A DNA stretch of 64,000 bases from Luidia sarsii (Eukaryota > Echinodermata > Asteroidea > Paxillosida > Luidiidae). Location of the stretch: assembly GCA_949987565.1 (NCBI GenBank), contig OX465121.1:1505117-1569116 (forward strand), read 5' to 3'. The notes beneath the pieces are model-generated. The model saw only the letters and a program-made list of their open reading frames with translations, was not told the origin of the DNA and made no database searches. Made by a program: the position numbers and the translations under genes. This document shows positions 34,834-48,500 of the stretch, piece by piece; within the stretch, counting starts at the first letter, position 1; the number at the start of each line of letters is the position of its first letter.

Positions 34834-35455
34834 AACCGGAGACACTACATCTTACATCACGACATGAATTATTAAATTACAACACATGGCATTTTCGTAT
34901 TCTTGTTATTGTGCATAAATTAAACGAAAGACCAAATCTTTGTTGAAATGTTGGCTCATTCTGCTGAAGGCATTGTTTACTTTTAATGAATTTTTATGAA
35001 TAATGAATGGTGAAAACCATATTTTGTAACCCCCAAATCCACAATACTCAATATTCCACTTACCGGTAGTACTGTTAATGTTATGTAGACAATAGCCATT
35101 GTGTTGCAGGATCACTTTCCCAAAAAAGTTTGACTTACACACTGTTTTCCCCTTATGATCATGATTTTGTTACGCGGACAGTGTGTCAACTGGATGATGA
35201 CAGTTAGTATGAGGCTGTGTATATAGTTATTTCACTAAATTCTTGCCCATACATATACATGTACACGTACATGTACGTACCTTACCTCCATGCAACCTAC
35301 AAGTGTCTTTCAATTAAAAAAACGGTCAAACATAGTGAAGGTTTGGCACTTTTTTCACTAAGGTTATTGATTCCGTGCTGGATTGCTGAAGCCATAATAT
35401 ACTGGTAATCGGATTTTGGGTTAGAGACCTAGAATAGTAAACCGTCCACTTCCAG

Positions 35456-35661
35456 CCTTATATCAACACAGTGGCTGTTGTTACGGCAGTCTACCGTGTG
35501 GTTCCCTGACTTCACAGTATTTGTCAGGATGTTTAGCTCTTGGAACCAAACTATCAGCTAATAGACTGGTTCAACCAGCCTGCAATGCTGACGAAATACA
35601 ATCAAGTCAGGGAACCACACGGACGACTGCCGTAACAACAGCCACTGCGTTATATCAATTA
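35456..35661. mobile_element. Foldback element with 55-bp arms (left copy)
   Basis: Arms at about 35458-35513 and 35604-35659 (CAACACAGTGGCTGTTGTTA... against ...TAACAACAGCCACTGCGTT) pair with a few mismatches around a 90-bp centre. No coding content. It was present before the block duplicated, since the same element lies at 54613-54815. Confidence 0.8.
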
Positions 35662-36653
35662 TTTGAATAACATGGATATTGCCAAAGTAATTTATGGTAC
35701 ACCAGGTATACACATCATATGATTGCTGTATAATTGGTCCTGTTACTGTTAAGCCCATCTGTTCAATGTTTTGTTGTGATATTGGAAACTTAAGCAAGTT
35801 CAACTTCACGTTAATTAAGCAAAATGAGCAAATATAAGCCCACATGAGTACAAATCTTTTCTGTGCTTTAAAATTTCATAGATTAGTCCATTATATACGA
35901 TAATATGTGTACACTGTTGGGCTTGCCATAGCCTTTTTCTTGACAAGCCAAGGCAATAGCCCATCTACCAGCTAATCATAAGCTGTATTTGATTTTGGAT
36001 AGGTGGGGTTATTTGGCTGTTTGCAAGATTTTTAAGTAACATCTGACATCAGATTGAAAACTGTAATTGTTTTGACTTGTGTTGGTTATACCCTGTCAGC
36101 TTAGCCTGAAGTTTGACATGTACTTCACAGGATTCTAAAAGTTCCAAACTTTATAAATTTGCTTTTCCGGAATCCAAATGTTTGTACCGGTAATAGGGGG
36201 GGGGGGGGGTTACATACATGTACATGTATGTAGTTTACTCATGTTTGGAGGTTCCAACCAATGTGGCCCCTTTTCCCTGCAACCCTGCAAGGGCCCCAGA
36301 AATATTCTTCAGGTTTTGAAAAGATCAGACAGTGAAAGAAATTTTCTTTTCAACATCCAAATCCATGTTCATTGGCCTGGAAAAACGCACAAAGGATGTT
36401 TGTTGAAATTTTGATGACTCAGGGCTGGTGGAACCTTTGTGTGAACAAAACTGCTGCTGTGAGGTACGTGGGAACACACACCTTCTATTTGAATACATAA
36501 GCTAACTCGACAGTCAAGTTATTTGGGTGTATCTTTCTGGCACACCCATGCAGTTGTCCCATCAAATTTAAATGCACATGAAGCTGTGCTAGTATGTACT
36601 CATGTCATAATGTTCATACTGTATAACATTTTTTGGGTTGATAAAAAATATTC

Positions 36654-37075
36654 ATCTGGGCAATTCCACTGTGACTGACATTACATTCTTCAATCATTTT
36701 GAATATCAAATCAAGTCTGGTGTCTTAACAGTTACAGCTACTCAAACAATTTTTTGCCTGGAGGTTACTAGGTCCTAAATACAAAATGCACTCTTCAAAT
36801 TTTGAAATTTCATGTTCAGCTTTTCCAACTAGGCTGGTTGTTTATTGCCGTGACTGACGTTACAATTTGCGATGCAACCTAAATATTGCTATAATGTTTT
36901 ACAAATTTCTCTTCAAGTTAAAGGTGCTACAGATGTGAAGCTATATGAACATTTTAGCCCATACAGTAACAAATGCATGAAGTCAGATGAAAAACCTTTG
37001 AAGCCTATTTTTAACAAATATGCAAATTAACCTCTGTGACTGACATTACCATGACTGACATTACGCATTAGATTC
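36654..37075. repeat. Spacer with dispersed GTGACTGACATTAC motif
   Basis: It begins with TGGGCAATTCCAC, the same terminus as the 62751-63764 element. The motif occurs at 36671, at 36850 (as GTGACTGACGTTAC), at 37036 and at 37051 (as ATGACTGACATTAC), and again at 51333 at the far end of the 14.7-kb region. It is probably part of a related element with its own variant of the motif. Confidence 0.5.
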
Positions 37076-39974
37076 ATAACACCTGCTCACAATAGAAACA
37101 ATTAATCACTGAAATTGTAAACTTTCTGTCAAAAACAGAAATATCAACTAGAGATTTATGTCTGTTGGCTAACAGAACATAACGCTTTTCCGCATCTGGT
37201 TCTCTTTTAAAAAAAAAAAAAAAATTGATGAAAAAAAAATTGACATCAACGGGATTCGAACCCGTAACCTCCATTCCTAACACAATACGCACGTGCATAT
37301 TTTGTGCACAAAGTGTATGGGACCTCATTATATTTTTCAAAAAATCATAATAATTCTGAACAATGATCGATTGCTTCCAAACTCAGGATTATGAATGTCT
37401 AGCACAATAGCTACCTGCACACCAAATTTCGCGACGATTGACTTTTGGCAAATATGTGTTTTAAAAACACGCATTTTGATGACGTCACGATTGCGTCATG
37501 GCATTTTGGCCCCAGAGGGTGTTTCTAGACTACATCCCTAATAGATATAAACAAAAACAATAAAAAAATCTTGCTCCGTTGGCCAAATATGCTCAATTGA
37601 ATGTTAAAATCTTAAAAGTTTATGACCTCATTAATATTCATGAGATGACGTCACGATCAAATGAGGGCAATTTTTGGATACACCTTTTCCCAACTTAGAT
37701 ATAGTGCAAACTTGGAACAAAACGAAATTGATTTTTTGCTTTTATTGCATTTTGAAATTTGCACCTTTAAAGCGCTGTCACGTGACACATGGTGACGTCA
37801 CGAAGTTTTAAAGACAACTGTGCACAACTTCAGCAAGGGTTCTATGCATTTGTCAAGTTTGGAAAAAATCGAAGTTTGTTCAATGGCAAAAGTGCCCTCC
37901 GAAAAAACCCTGTGCTTTGTCTATGGGAAAATTCCGCCCAGAAAAAGAAAAAAAACTAGAAACATACGTCTGTTGTAACAGAACGTGTAGCTTTTCCTTT
38001 TTTTTTCAGAAGAAAGACCAAGTTGAAAATCTGAAAACCAGTAGCACATGCATGATTACTACAGTACTTCCGGTCTGGACCGGAGGAAAGGGTCACATGA
38101 CATGAGGAAGGTCATGAAACCTTGGTCCCTGAAACTCCTCTCACATGCTATATGCCCTATTACCTCATTAATATTCATGAGATGACCTCATCATCATAAT
38201 TATTGCAATATTTGGATACACTGTTGCCCAACTTAGATATATGCTAAATATTGATCCTGCGGGATCTAAGATCGTGGCGTGATTGCATCGTGGCGTGGTT
38301 GGCCCTTTAAAGGGCGGTCATGTGACAACTCAAGCACAAACAAACGAAAAAACCCCACAGTTTTACTGTATATTGGTGTAAACCCCTTTTAGCATCGTTT
38401 TGATTGAGTTCATGAAGGTGGCAACTCTGTTTCGAACCTGTACCATCCATTCCTACCCCAAAAGGCACACCAACGTATCGTGCACAAAGTCTATGGGACT
38501 AAGAAATGATATTTAACAAATCATAATAATTCAAAACAATGTTTAATCGGTTCCATACTCAGGATTTTAGATGTCTAGCCCAATAGCTAACTGGCCACCA
38601 AATTTCGAGAAGATTGACCATTGGCTAATATGTGCTTTAAAATCACGCATTTTGATGACGTCATGATTACGTCATGACATTTTGTTCCCGGAGGGTGTTT
38701 CTAAACTACATCCCCATTAGATATAAACGAAAAAATGAAAAAAAATCTTGCTCCGTTTGCCAAATATGCTCAATTTAATGTTAAAATCTTAAAAGTTTAT
38801 GACCTCATTAATATTCATGAGATGACGTCACGATCAAATGAGGGCAATTTTTGGATACATATTTTCCCAACTTAGATATGCTGCAAAATTGAAACCAAAC
38901 GAATTTGCATTTTTGCTTTTATTTGAGTTTGAAATTTGCCCCTTTAAAGCGCTGTCACGTGACACGTGGTGACGTCATGAAGATCTCACTTTTTGCAATG
39001 AATCTCCATCTACTAACCTAAGTATGTCCCAAGTTTGAAGCCATTTGTATTTGATATTAGGCCCTTAATGGATTTCACAGCTAATTTGTACACAAACCTA
39101 TGGCCCTTAGTATAAAAAACCTAAACAATGAAAAACAAAGGAAATTCCGGAAATATGTTTTGATATTTTCAATCCGGGGTATATGTTGAGTCGGTTGAAG
39201 ACAAAATAAAAATACGATTTCTTCTTCGTTCAGGTAGTAATCTTCGTCTGAAGTTTAGATCTACCTACGTGAATCCATAATTAATGACTACAGTGTAGTG
39301 TACAAGTTGCCCCTTTAAAGCACGTGCATATTATGCGCACAAAGTGTATGGGACTACATTATAATATGAACAAAATCATAACAATTCTGAACAATGGTTA
39401 ATTAATTCCCAACTCAGGATTATGAATGTCTAGCACAATAGCTACCTGCACACCAAATTTCGAGACGATTGACCTTTGGCAAATATGTGTTTTAAAAACA
39501 CGCATTTTGATGACGTCACGATTGCGTCATGGCATTTTGGCCCCAGAGGGTGTTTCTAGACTACATCCCTAATAGATATAAACAAAAACAATAAAAAAAT
39601 CTTGCTCCGTTGGCCAAATATGCTCAATTGAATGTTAAAATCTTAAAAGTTTATGACCTCATTAATATTCATGAGATGACGTCACGATCAAATGAGGGCA
39701 ATTTTTGGATACACCTTTTCCCAACTTAGATATAGTGCAAACTTGGAACCAAACGAAAGTAATTTTTTGCTTTTATTGCAATTTGAAATTTGCCCCTTTA
39801 AAGCGCTGTCACGTGACACATGGTGACGTCATGAAGTTTTAAAAACAACTGTGCACAACTTCAGCAAGGGTTCTATGCATTTGTCAAGTTTGGAAAAAAT
39901 CAAAGTTTGTTCAATGGCAAAAGTGCCCTCCGAAAAAACCCTGTGCTTTGTCTATGGGAAAATTCCGACCAGAA

Positions 39975-40024
39975 AAAGAAGAAGAAGAAGAAGAAGAAGA
40001 AGAAGAAGAAGAAGAAGAAGAAGA
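39975..40024 (+). repeat. GAA microsatellite in array module (longest type)
   Basis: (GAA)n of about 16 units. The homologous position in the other X modules holds none (37935), about 7 (41251), 12 (43353), 17 (45463), 14 (47641) and 17 (49752) units, always the same strand. The arginine- or lysine-run frames seen here are artefacts of the microsatellite. Confidence 0.95.
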
Positions 40025-40053
40025 CAAAAAAAAAAAATCAGAACAAGAACAAT

Positions 40054-40080
40054 AGCTTTTCCGTATGGAACGGAAAAGCT
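40054..40080. repeat. Single 11-bp-stem hairpin unit in array module
   Basis: AGCTTTTCCGT, loop ATGGA, ACGGAAAAGCT, preceded by ATCAGAACAAGAACAAT. It follows the GAA tract. Present here, at 45545-45571 and, amplified, at 49834-50163; absent from the other X modules. Confidence 0.9.
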
Positions 40081-43000
40081 AAAAACTAGAAACATACGTC
40101 TGTTGTAACAGAACGTGTAGCTTTTCCTTTTTTTTTCAGAAGAAAGACCAAGTTGAAAATCTGAAAACCAGTAGCACATGCATGATTACTACAGTACTTC
40201 CGGTCTGGACCGGAGGAAAGGGTCACATGACATGAGGAAGGTCATGAAACCTTGGTCCCTGAAACTCCTCTCACATGCTATATGCCCTATTACCTCATTA
40301 ATATTCATGAGATGACCTCATCATCATAATTATTGCAATATTTGGATACACTGTTGCCCAACTTAGATATATGCTAAATATTGATCCTGCGGGATCTAAG
40401 ATCGTGGCGTGATTGCACATGCCAGGTTGGCCCTTTAAAGGGCGGTCATGTGACAACTCAAGCACAAACAAACGAAAAAACCCCACAGTTTTACTGTATA
40501 TTGGTGTAAACCCCTTTTAGCATCGTTTTGATTGAGTTCATGAAGGTGGCAACTCTGTTTCGAACCCGTAACCTCCATTCCTAACCCAATACGCACGTGC
40601 ATATTTTGTGCACAAAGTGTATGGGACCTCATTATATTTTTTCAAAAAATCATAATAATTCTGAACAATGATCGATTGCTTCCAAACTCAGGATTATGAA
40701 TGTCTAGCACAATAGCTACCTGCACACCAAATTTCGAGACGATTGACCTTTGGCAAATATGTGTTTTAAAAACACGCATTTTGATGACGTCACGATTGCG
40801 TCATGGCATTTTGGCCCCGGAGGGTGTTTCTAGACTACATCCCTAATAGATATAAACAAAAACAATAAAAAAATCTTGCTCCGTTGGCCAAATATGCTCA
40901 ATTGAATGTTAAAATCTTAAAAGTTTATGACCTCATTAATATTCATGAGATGACGTCAAGATCAAATGAGGGCAATTTTTGGATACACCTTTTCCCAACT
41001 TAGATATAGTGCAAACTTGGAACAAAACGAAATTAATTTTTTGCTTTTATTGCAATTTGAAATTTGCCCCTTTAAAGCGCTGTCACGTGACACATGGTGA
41101 CGTCATGAAGTTTTAAAGACAACTGTGCACAACTTCAGCAAGGGTTCTATGCATTTGTCAAGTTTGGAAAAAATCAAAGTTTGTTCAATGGCAAAAGTGC
41201 CCTCCGAAAAAACCCTGTGCTTTGTCTATGGGAAAATTCCGACCAGAAAAAGAAGAAGAAGAAGAAGAAGACAAAAAAAAACTAGAAACATACGTCTGTT
41301 GTAACAGAACGTGTAGCTTTTCCTTTTTTTTTCCCGAAGAAAGACCAAGTTGAAAATCTGAAAACCAGTAGCACATGCATGATTACTACAGTACTTCCGG
41401 TCTGGACCGGAGGAAAGGGTCACATGGCATGAGGAAGGTCATGAAACCTAATTGGTCCCTGAAACTCCTCTCACATGCTATATGCGCTAGCAACAGCACA
41501 ACAAGGGAGTTAACCATTGATTTAATATCGTTTTTTTATTACCTCATTAATATTCATGAGATGACCTCATCATCATAATTATTGCAATATTTGGATACAT
41601 TGTTGCCCAACTTAGATATATGCTAAATATCGATCCTGCGGGATCTAAGATCGTGGCGTGATTGCACATGCCAGGTTGGCCCTTTAAAGGGTGGTCACGT
41701 GACAACTCAAGCACAAACAAACGAAAAAAACCCACAGTTTTACTGTATATTGGTGTAAACCCCTTTTAGCATCGTTTTGATTGAGTTCATGAAGGTGGCA
41801 ACTCTGTTTCGAACCTGTACCATCCATTCCTACCCCAAAAGGCACACCAACGTATCGTGCACAAAGTCTATGGGACTAAGAAATGATATTTAACAAATCA
41901 TAATAATTCAAAACAATGTTTAATCGGTTCCATACTCAGGATTTAAGATGTCTAGCCCAATAGCTAACTGGCCACAAAATTTCGAGAAGATTGACCATTG
42001 GCTAATATGTGCTTTAAAATCACGCATTTTGATGACGTCATGATTGCGTCATGACATTTTGTTCCCGGAGGGTGTTTCTAAACTACATCCCCATTAGATA
42101 TAAACGAAAAAATGAAAAAAATCTTGCTCCGTTTGCCAAATATGCTCAATTTAATGTTAAAATCTTAAAAGTTTATGACCTCATTAATATTCATGAGATG
42201 ACGTCACGATCAAATGAGGGCAATTTTTGGATACATCTTTTCCAAACTTACATATGCTGCAAAATTGAAACCAAACGAATTTGCATTTTTGCTTTTATTT
42301 GAGTTTGAAATTTGCCCCTTTAAAGCGCTGTCACGTGACACGTGGTGACGTCATGAAGATCTCACTTTTTGCAATGAATCTCCATCTACTAACCTAAGTA
42401 TGTGCCAAGTTTGAAGCCATTTGTATTTGATATTAGGCCCTTAATGGATTTCACAGCTAATTTGTACACAAACCTATGGCCCTTGGTATAAAAAAACCTA
42501 AACAATGAAAAACAAAGGAAATTCCGGAAATATGTTTTGATATTTTCAATCCGGGGTATATGTTGAGTCGGTTGAAGACAAAATAAAAATACGATTTCTT
42601 CTTCGTTCAGGTAGTAATCTTCGTCTGAAGTTTAGATCTACCTACGTGAATCCACAATTAATGACTACAGTGTAGTGTACAAGTTGCCCCTTTAAAGCAC
42701 GTGCATATTATGCGCACAAAGTGTATGGGACTACATTATAATATGAACAAAATCATAACAATTCTGAACAATGGTTAATTAATTCCCAACTCAGGATTAT
42801 GAATGTCTAGCACAATAGCTACCTGCACACCAAATTTCGAGACGATTGACCTTTGGCAAATATGTGTTTTAAAAACACGCATTTTGATGACGTCACGATT
42901 GCGTCATGGCATTTTGGCCCCAGAGGGTGTTTCTAGACTACATCCCTAATAGATATAAACAAAAACAATAAAAAAATCTTGCTCCGTTGGCCAAATATGC

Positions 43001-45544
43001 TCAATTGAATGTTAAAATCTTAAAAGTTTATGACCTCATTAATATTCATGAGATGATGTCACGATCAAATGAGGGCAATTTTTGGATACACCTTTTCCCA
43101 ACTTAGATATAGTGCAAACTTGGAACAAAACGAAATTTATTTTTTGCTTTTATTGCAATTTGAAATTTGCCCCTTTAAAGCGCTGTCACGTGACACATGG
43201 TGACGTCATGAAGTTTTAAAGACAACTGTGCACAACTTCAGCAAGGGTTCTATGCATTTGTCAAGTTTGAAAAAAATCAAAGTTTGTTCAATGGCAAAAG
43301 TGCCCTCCGAAAAAACCCTGTGCTTTGTCTATGGGATTATTCCGACCAGAAAAAGAAGAAGAAGAAGAAGAAGAAGAAGAAGAAGAAGACAAACTAGAAA
43401 CATACGTCTGTTGTAACAGAACGTGTAGCTTTTCCTTTTTTTTTCCCGAAGAAAGACCAAGTTGAAAATCTGAAAACCAGTAGCACATGCATGATTACTA
43501 CAGTACTTCCGGTCTGGACCGGAGGAAAGGGTCACATGACATGAGGAAGGTCATGAAACCTAATTGGTCCCTGAAACTCCTCTCACATACTATATGCGCT
43601 AGCAACAGCGCAACAAGGGAGTTAACCATTGATTTAATATCGTTTTTTTATTACCTCATTAATATTCATAAGATGACCTCATCATCATAATTATTGCAAT
43701 ATTTGGATACATTGTTGCCCAACTTAGATATATGCTAAATATCGATCCTGCGGGATCTAAGATCGTGGCGTGATTGCACATGCCAGGTTGGCCCTTTAAA
43801 GGGTGGTCACGTGTCAACTCAAGCACAAACAAACGAAAATAAAACACAGTTTTACTGTATATTGGTGTAAACCCCTTTTAGCATCGTTTTGATTGAGTTC
43901 ATGAAGGTGGCAACTCTGTTTCGAACCTGTACCATCCATTCCTACCCCAAAAGGCACACCAACGTATCGTGCACAAAGTCTATGGGACTAAGAAATGATA
44001 TTTAACAAATCATAATAATTCAAAACAATGTTTAATCGGTTCCATACTCAGGAATTAAGATGTCTAGCCCAATAGCTAACTGGCCACAAAATTTCGAGAA
44101 GATTGACCATTGGCTAATATGTGCTTTAAAATCACGCATTTTGATGACGTCATGATTGCGTCATGACATTTTGTTCCCGGAGGGTGTTTCTAAACTACAT
44201 CCCCATTAGATATAAACGAAAAAATGAAAAAAATCTTGCTCCGTTTGCCAAATATGCTCAATTTAATGTTAAAATCTTAAAAGTTTATGACCTCATTAAT
44301 ATTCATGAGATGACGTCACGATCAAATGAGGGCAATTTTTGGATACATCTTTTCCCAACTTAGATATGCTGCAAAATTGAAACCAAACGAATTTGCATTT
44401 TTGCTTTTATTTGAGTTTGAAATTTGCCCCTTTAAAGCGCTGTCACGTGACACGTGGTGACGTCATGAAGATCTCACTTTTTGCAATGAATCTCCATCTA
44501 CTAACCTAAGTATGTGCCAAGTTTGAAGCCATTTGTATTTGATATTAGGCCCTTAATGGATTTCACAGCTAATTTGTACACAAACCTATGGCCCTTAGTA
44601 TAAAAAAACCTAAACAATGAAAAACAAAGGAAATTCCGGAAATATGTTTTGATATTTTCAATCCGGGGTATATGTTGAGTCGGTTGAAGACAAAATAAAA
44701 ATACGATTTCTTCTTCGTTCAGGTAGTAATCTTCGTCTGAAGTTTAGATCTACCTACGTGAATCCACAATTAATGACTACAGTGTAGTGTACAAGTTGCC
44801 CCTTTAAAGCACGTGCATATTATGCGCACAAAGTGTATGGGACTACATTATAATATGAACAAAATCATAACAATTCTGAACAATGGTTAATTAATTCCCA
44901 ACTCAGGATTATGAATGTCTAGCACAATAGCTACCTGCACACCAAATTTCGAGACGATTGACCTTTGGCAAATATGTGTTTTAAAAACACGCATTTTGAT
45001 GACGTCACGATTGCGTCATGGCATTTTGGCCCCAGAGGGTGTTTCTAGACTACATCCCTAATAGATATAAACAAAAACAGTAAAAAATCTTGCTCCGTTG
45101 GCCAAATATGCTCAATTGAATGTTAAAATCTTAAAAGTTTATGACCTCATTAATATTCATGAGATGACGTCACGATCAAATGAGGGCAATTTTTGGATAC
45201 ACCTTTTCCCAACTTAGATATAGTGCAAACTTGGAACAAAACGAAATTAATTTTTTGCTTTTATTGCAATTTGAAATTTGCCCCTTTAAAGCGCTGTCAC
45301 GTGACACATGGTGACGTCATGAAGTTTTAAAGACAACTGTGCACAACTTCAGCAAGGGTTCTATGCATTTGTCAAGTTTGAAAAAAATCAAAGTTTGTTC
45401 AATGGCAAAAGTGCCCTCCGAAAAAACCCTGTGCTTTGTCTATGGGATTATTCCGACCAGAAAAAGAAGAAGAAGAAGAAGAAGAAGAAGAAGAAGAAGA
45501 AGAAGAAGAAGAAGACAAAAAAAAAAAATCAGAACAAGAACAAT

Positions 45545-45571
45545 AGCTTTTCCGTATGGAACGGAAAAGCT
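45545..45571. repeat. Single 11-bp-stem hairpin unit in array module
   Basis: Identical stem and loop to 40054-40080, at the same position after a long GAA tract. Confidence 0.9.
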
Positions 45572-48500
45572 AACTAGAAACATACGTCTGTTGTAACAGA
45601 ACGTGTAGCTTTTCCTTTTTTTTCCCGAAGAAAGACCAAGTTGAAAATCTGAAAACCAGTAGCACATGCATGATTACTACAGTACTTCCGGTCTGGACCG
45701 GAGGAAAGGGTCACATGACATGAGGAAGGTCATGAAACCTAATTGGTCCCTGAAACTCCTCTCACATGCTATATGTGCTAGCAACAGCACAACAAGGGAG
45801 TTAACCATTGATTTAATATCGTTTTTTTATTACCTCATTAATATTCAGGAGATGACCTCATCATCATAATTATTGCAATATTTGGATACATTGTTGCCCA
45901 ACTTAGATATATGCTAAATATCGATCCTGCGGGATCTAAGATCGTGGCGTGATTGCACATGCCAGGTTGGCCCTTTAAAGGGTGGTCACGTGACAACTCT
46001 AGCACAAACAAACGAAAAAAACACAGTTTTACTGTATATTGGTGTAAACCCCTTTTAGCATCGTTTTGATTGAGTTCATCAAGGTGGCAACTCTGTTTCG
46101 AACCTGTACCATCCATTCCTACCCCAAAAGGCACACCAACGTATCGTGCACAAAGTCTATGGGACTAAGAAATGATATTTAACAAATCATAATAATTCAA
46201 AACAATGTTTAATCGGTTCCATACTCAGGATTTAAGATGTCTAGCCCAATAGCTAACTGGCCACCAAATTTCGAGAAGATTGACCATTGGCTAATATGTG
46301 CTTTAAAATCACGCATTTTGATGACGTCACGATTGCGTCATGACATTTTGTTCCCGGAGGGTGTTTCTAAACTACATCCCCATTAGATATAAACGAAAAA
46401 ATGAAAAAAATCTTGCTCCGTTGGCCAAATATGCTCAATTTAATGTTAAAATCTTAAAAGTTTATGACCTCATTAATATTCATGAGATGACGTCACGATC
46501 AAATGAGGGCAATTTTTGGATACATCTTTTCCCAACTTAGATATGCTGCAAAATTGAAACCAAACGAATTTGCATTTTTGCTTTTATTTGAGTTTGAAAT
46601 TTGCCCCTTTAAAGCGCTGTCACGTGACACGTGGTGACGTCATGAAGATCTCACTTTTTGCAATGAATCTCCATCTACTAACCTAAGTATGTGCCAAGTT
46701 TGAAGCCATTTGTATTTGTTATTAGGCCCTTAATGGATTTCACAGCTAATTTGTACACAAACCTATGGCCCTTAGTATAAAAAAACCTAAACAATGAAAA
46801 ACAAAGGAAATTCCGGAAATATGTTTTGATATTTTCAATCCGGGGTATATGTTGAGTCGGTTGAAGACAAAATAAAAATACGATTTCTTCTTCGTTCAGG
46901 TAGTAATCTTCGTCTGAAGTTTAGATCTACCTACGTGAATCCATAATTAATGACTACAGTGTGGTGTACAAGTTGCCCCTTTAAAGCACGTGCATATTAT
47001 GCGCACAAAGTGTATGGGACTACATTATAATATGAACAAAATCATAACAATTCTGAACAATGGTTAATTAATTCCCAACTCAAGATTTAGAATGTCTAGC
47101 CCAATAGCTAACTGCCCAACAAATTTCGAGAAGATAGTCCAATGGCGAATATGTGTTTTCAAAACACGCATTTTGATGACGTCACGATTGCGTCATGGCA
47201 TTTTGGCCCCAGAGGGTGTTTCTAGACTACATCCCTAATAGATATAAACAAAAACAAGAAAAAAATCTTGCTCCGTTGGCCAAATATGCTCATTTGAATA
47301 TTAAAATCTGAAAAGTTTATGACCTCATTAATATTCATGAGATGACGTCACGATCAAATGAGGGCAATTTTTGGATACACCTTTTCCCAACTTAGATATA
47401 GTGCAAAATTGGAACCAAACGAATTTGCATTTTTGCTTTTATTTGTGTTTGAAATTTGCCCCTTTAAAGCGCTGTCACGTGACACATGGTGACGTCATGA
47501 AGTTTTAAAGACAACTGTGCACAACTTCAGCAAGGGCTCTATGCATTTGTCAAGTTTGGAAAAAATCAAAGTTTGTTCAATGGCAAAAGTGCCCTCCGAA
47601 AAAACCCTGTGCTTTGTCTATGGGAAAATTCCGACCAGAAAAAGAAGAAGAAGAAGAAGAAGAAGAAGAAGAAGAAGAAGACAAAACTAGAAACATACGT
47701 CTGTTGTAACAGAACGTGTAGCTTTTCCTTTTTTTTTCCCGAAGAAAGACCAAGTTGAAAATCTGAAAACCAGTAGCACATGCATGATTACTACAGTACT
47801 TCCGGTCTGGACCGGAGGAAAGGGTCACATGACATGAAGAAGGTCATGAAACCTAATTGGTCCCTGAAACTCCTCTCACATGCTATATGCGCTAGCAACA
47901 GCACAACAAGGGAGTTAACCATTGATTTAATATCGTTTTTTTATTACCTCATTAATATTCATGAGATGACCTCATCATCATAATTATTGCAATATTTGGA
48001 TACATTGTTGCCCAACTTAGATATATGCTAAATATCGATCCTGCGGGATCTAAGATCGTGGCGTGATTGCACATGCCAGGTTGGCCCTTTAAAGGGTGGT
48101 CACGTGACAACTCAAGCACAAACAAACGAAAAAAAACAGTTTTACTGTATATTGGTGTAAACCCCTTTTAGCATCGTTTTGATTGAGTTCATGAAGGTGG
48201 CAACTCTGTTTCGAACCTGTACCATCCATTCCTACCCCAAAAGGCACACCAACGTATCGTGCACAAAGTCTATGGGACTAAGAAATGATATTTAACAAAT
48301 CATAATAATTCAAAACAATGTTTAATCGGTTCCATACTCAGGATTTAAGATGTCTAGACCAATAGCTAACTGGCCACCAAATTTCGAGAAGATTGACATT
48401 GGCTAATATGTGCTTTAAAATCACGCATTTTGATGACGTCATGATTACGTCATGACATTTTGTTCCCGGAGGGTGTTTCTAAACTACATCCCCATTAGAT

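Larger units (their letters stand above)
32124..36653 (+). repeat. Left copy of a 4.5-kb direct segmental duplication
   Basis: It starts at CATTTATATCTCATTAACGG and ends at GATAAAAAATATTC. It matches 51352-55830 base for base except for scattered substitutions and small indels, concentrated in the TAC/TAG low-complexity tract and in ACATGT units. It contains a tRNA-like B box, a promoter-like region, a signal-peptide exon and a foldback. Just outside the boundaries the two copies share no sequence. Confidence 0.95.

Noticed and set aside
37240..37270. tRNA gene on the minus strand at the start of the array
   Set aside because: Only GGTTCGAATCC is present. The upstream half does not fold as a tRNA, and later modules have lost the box.
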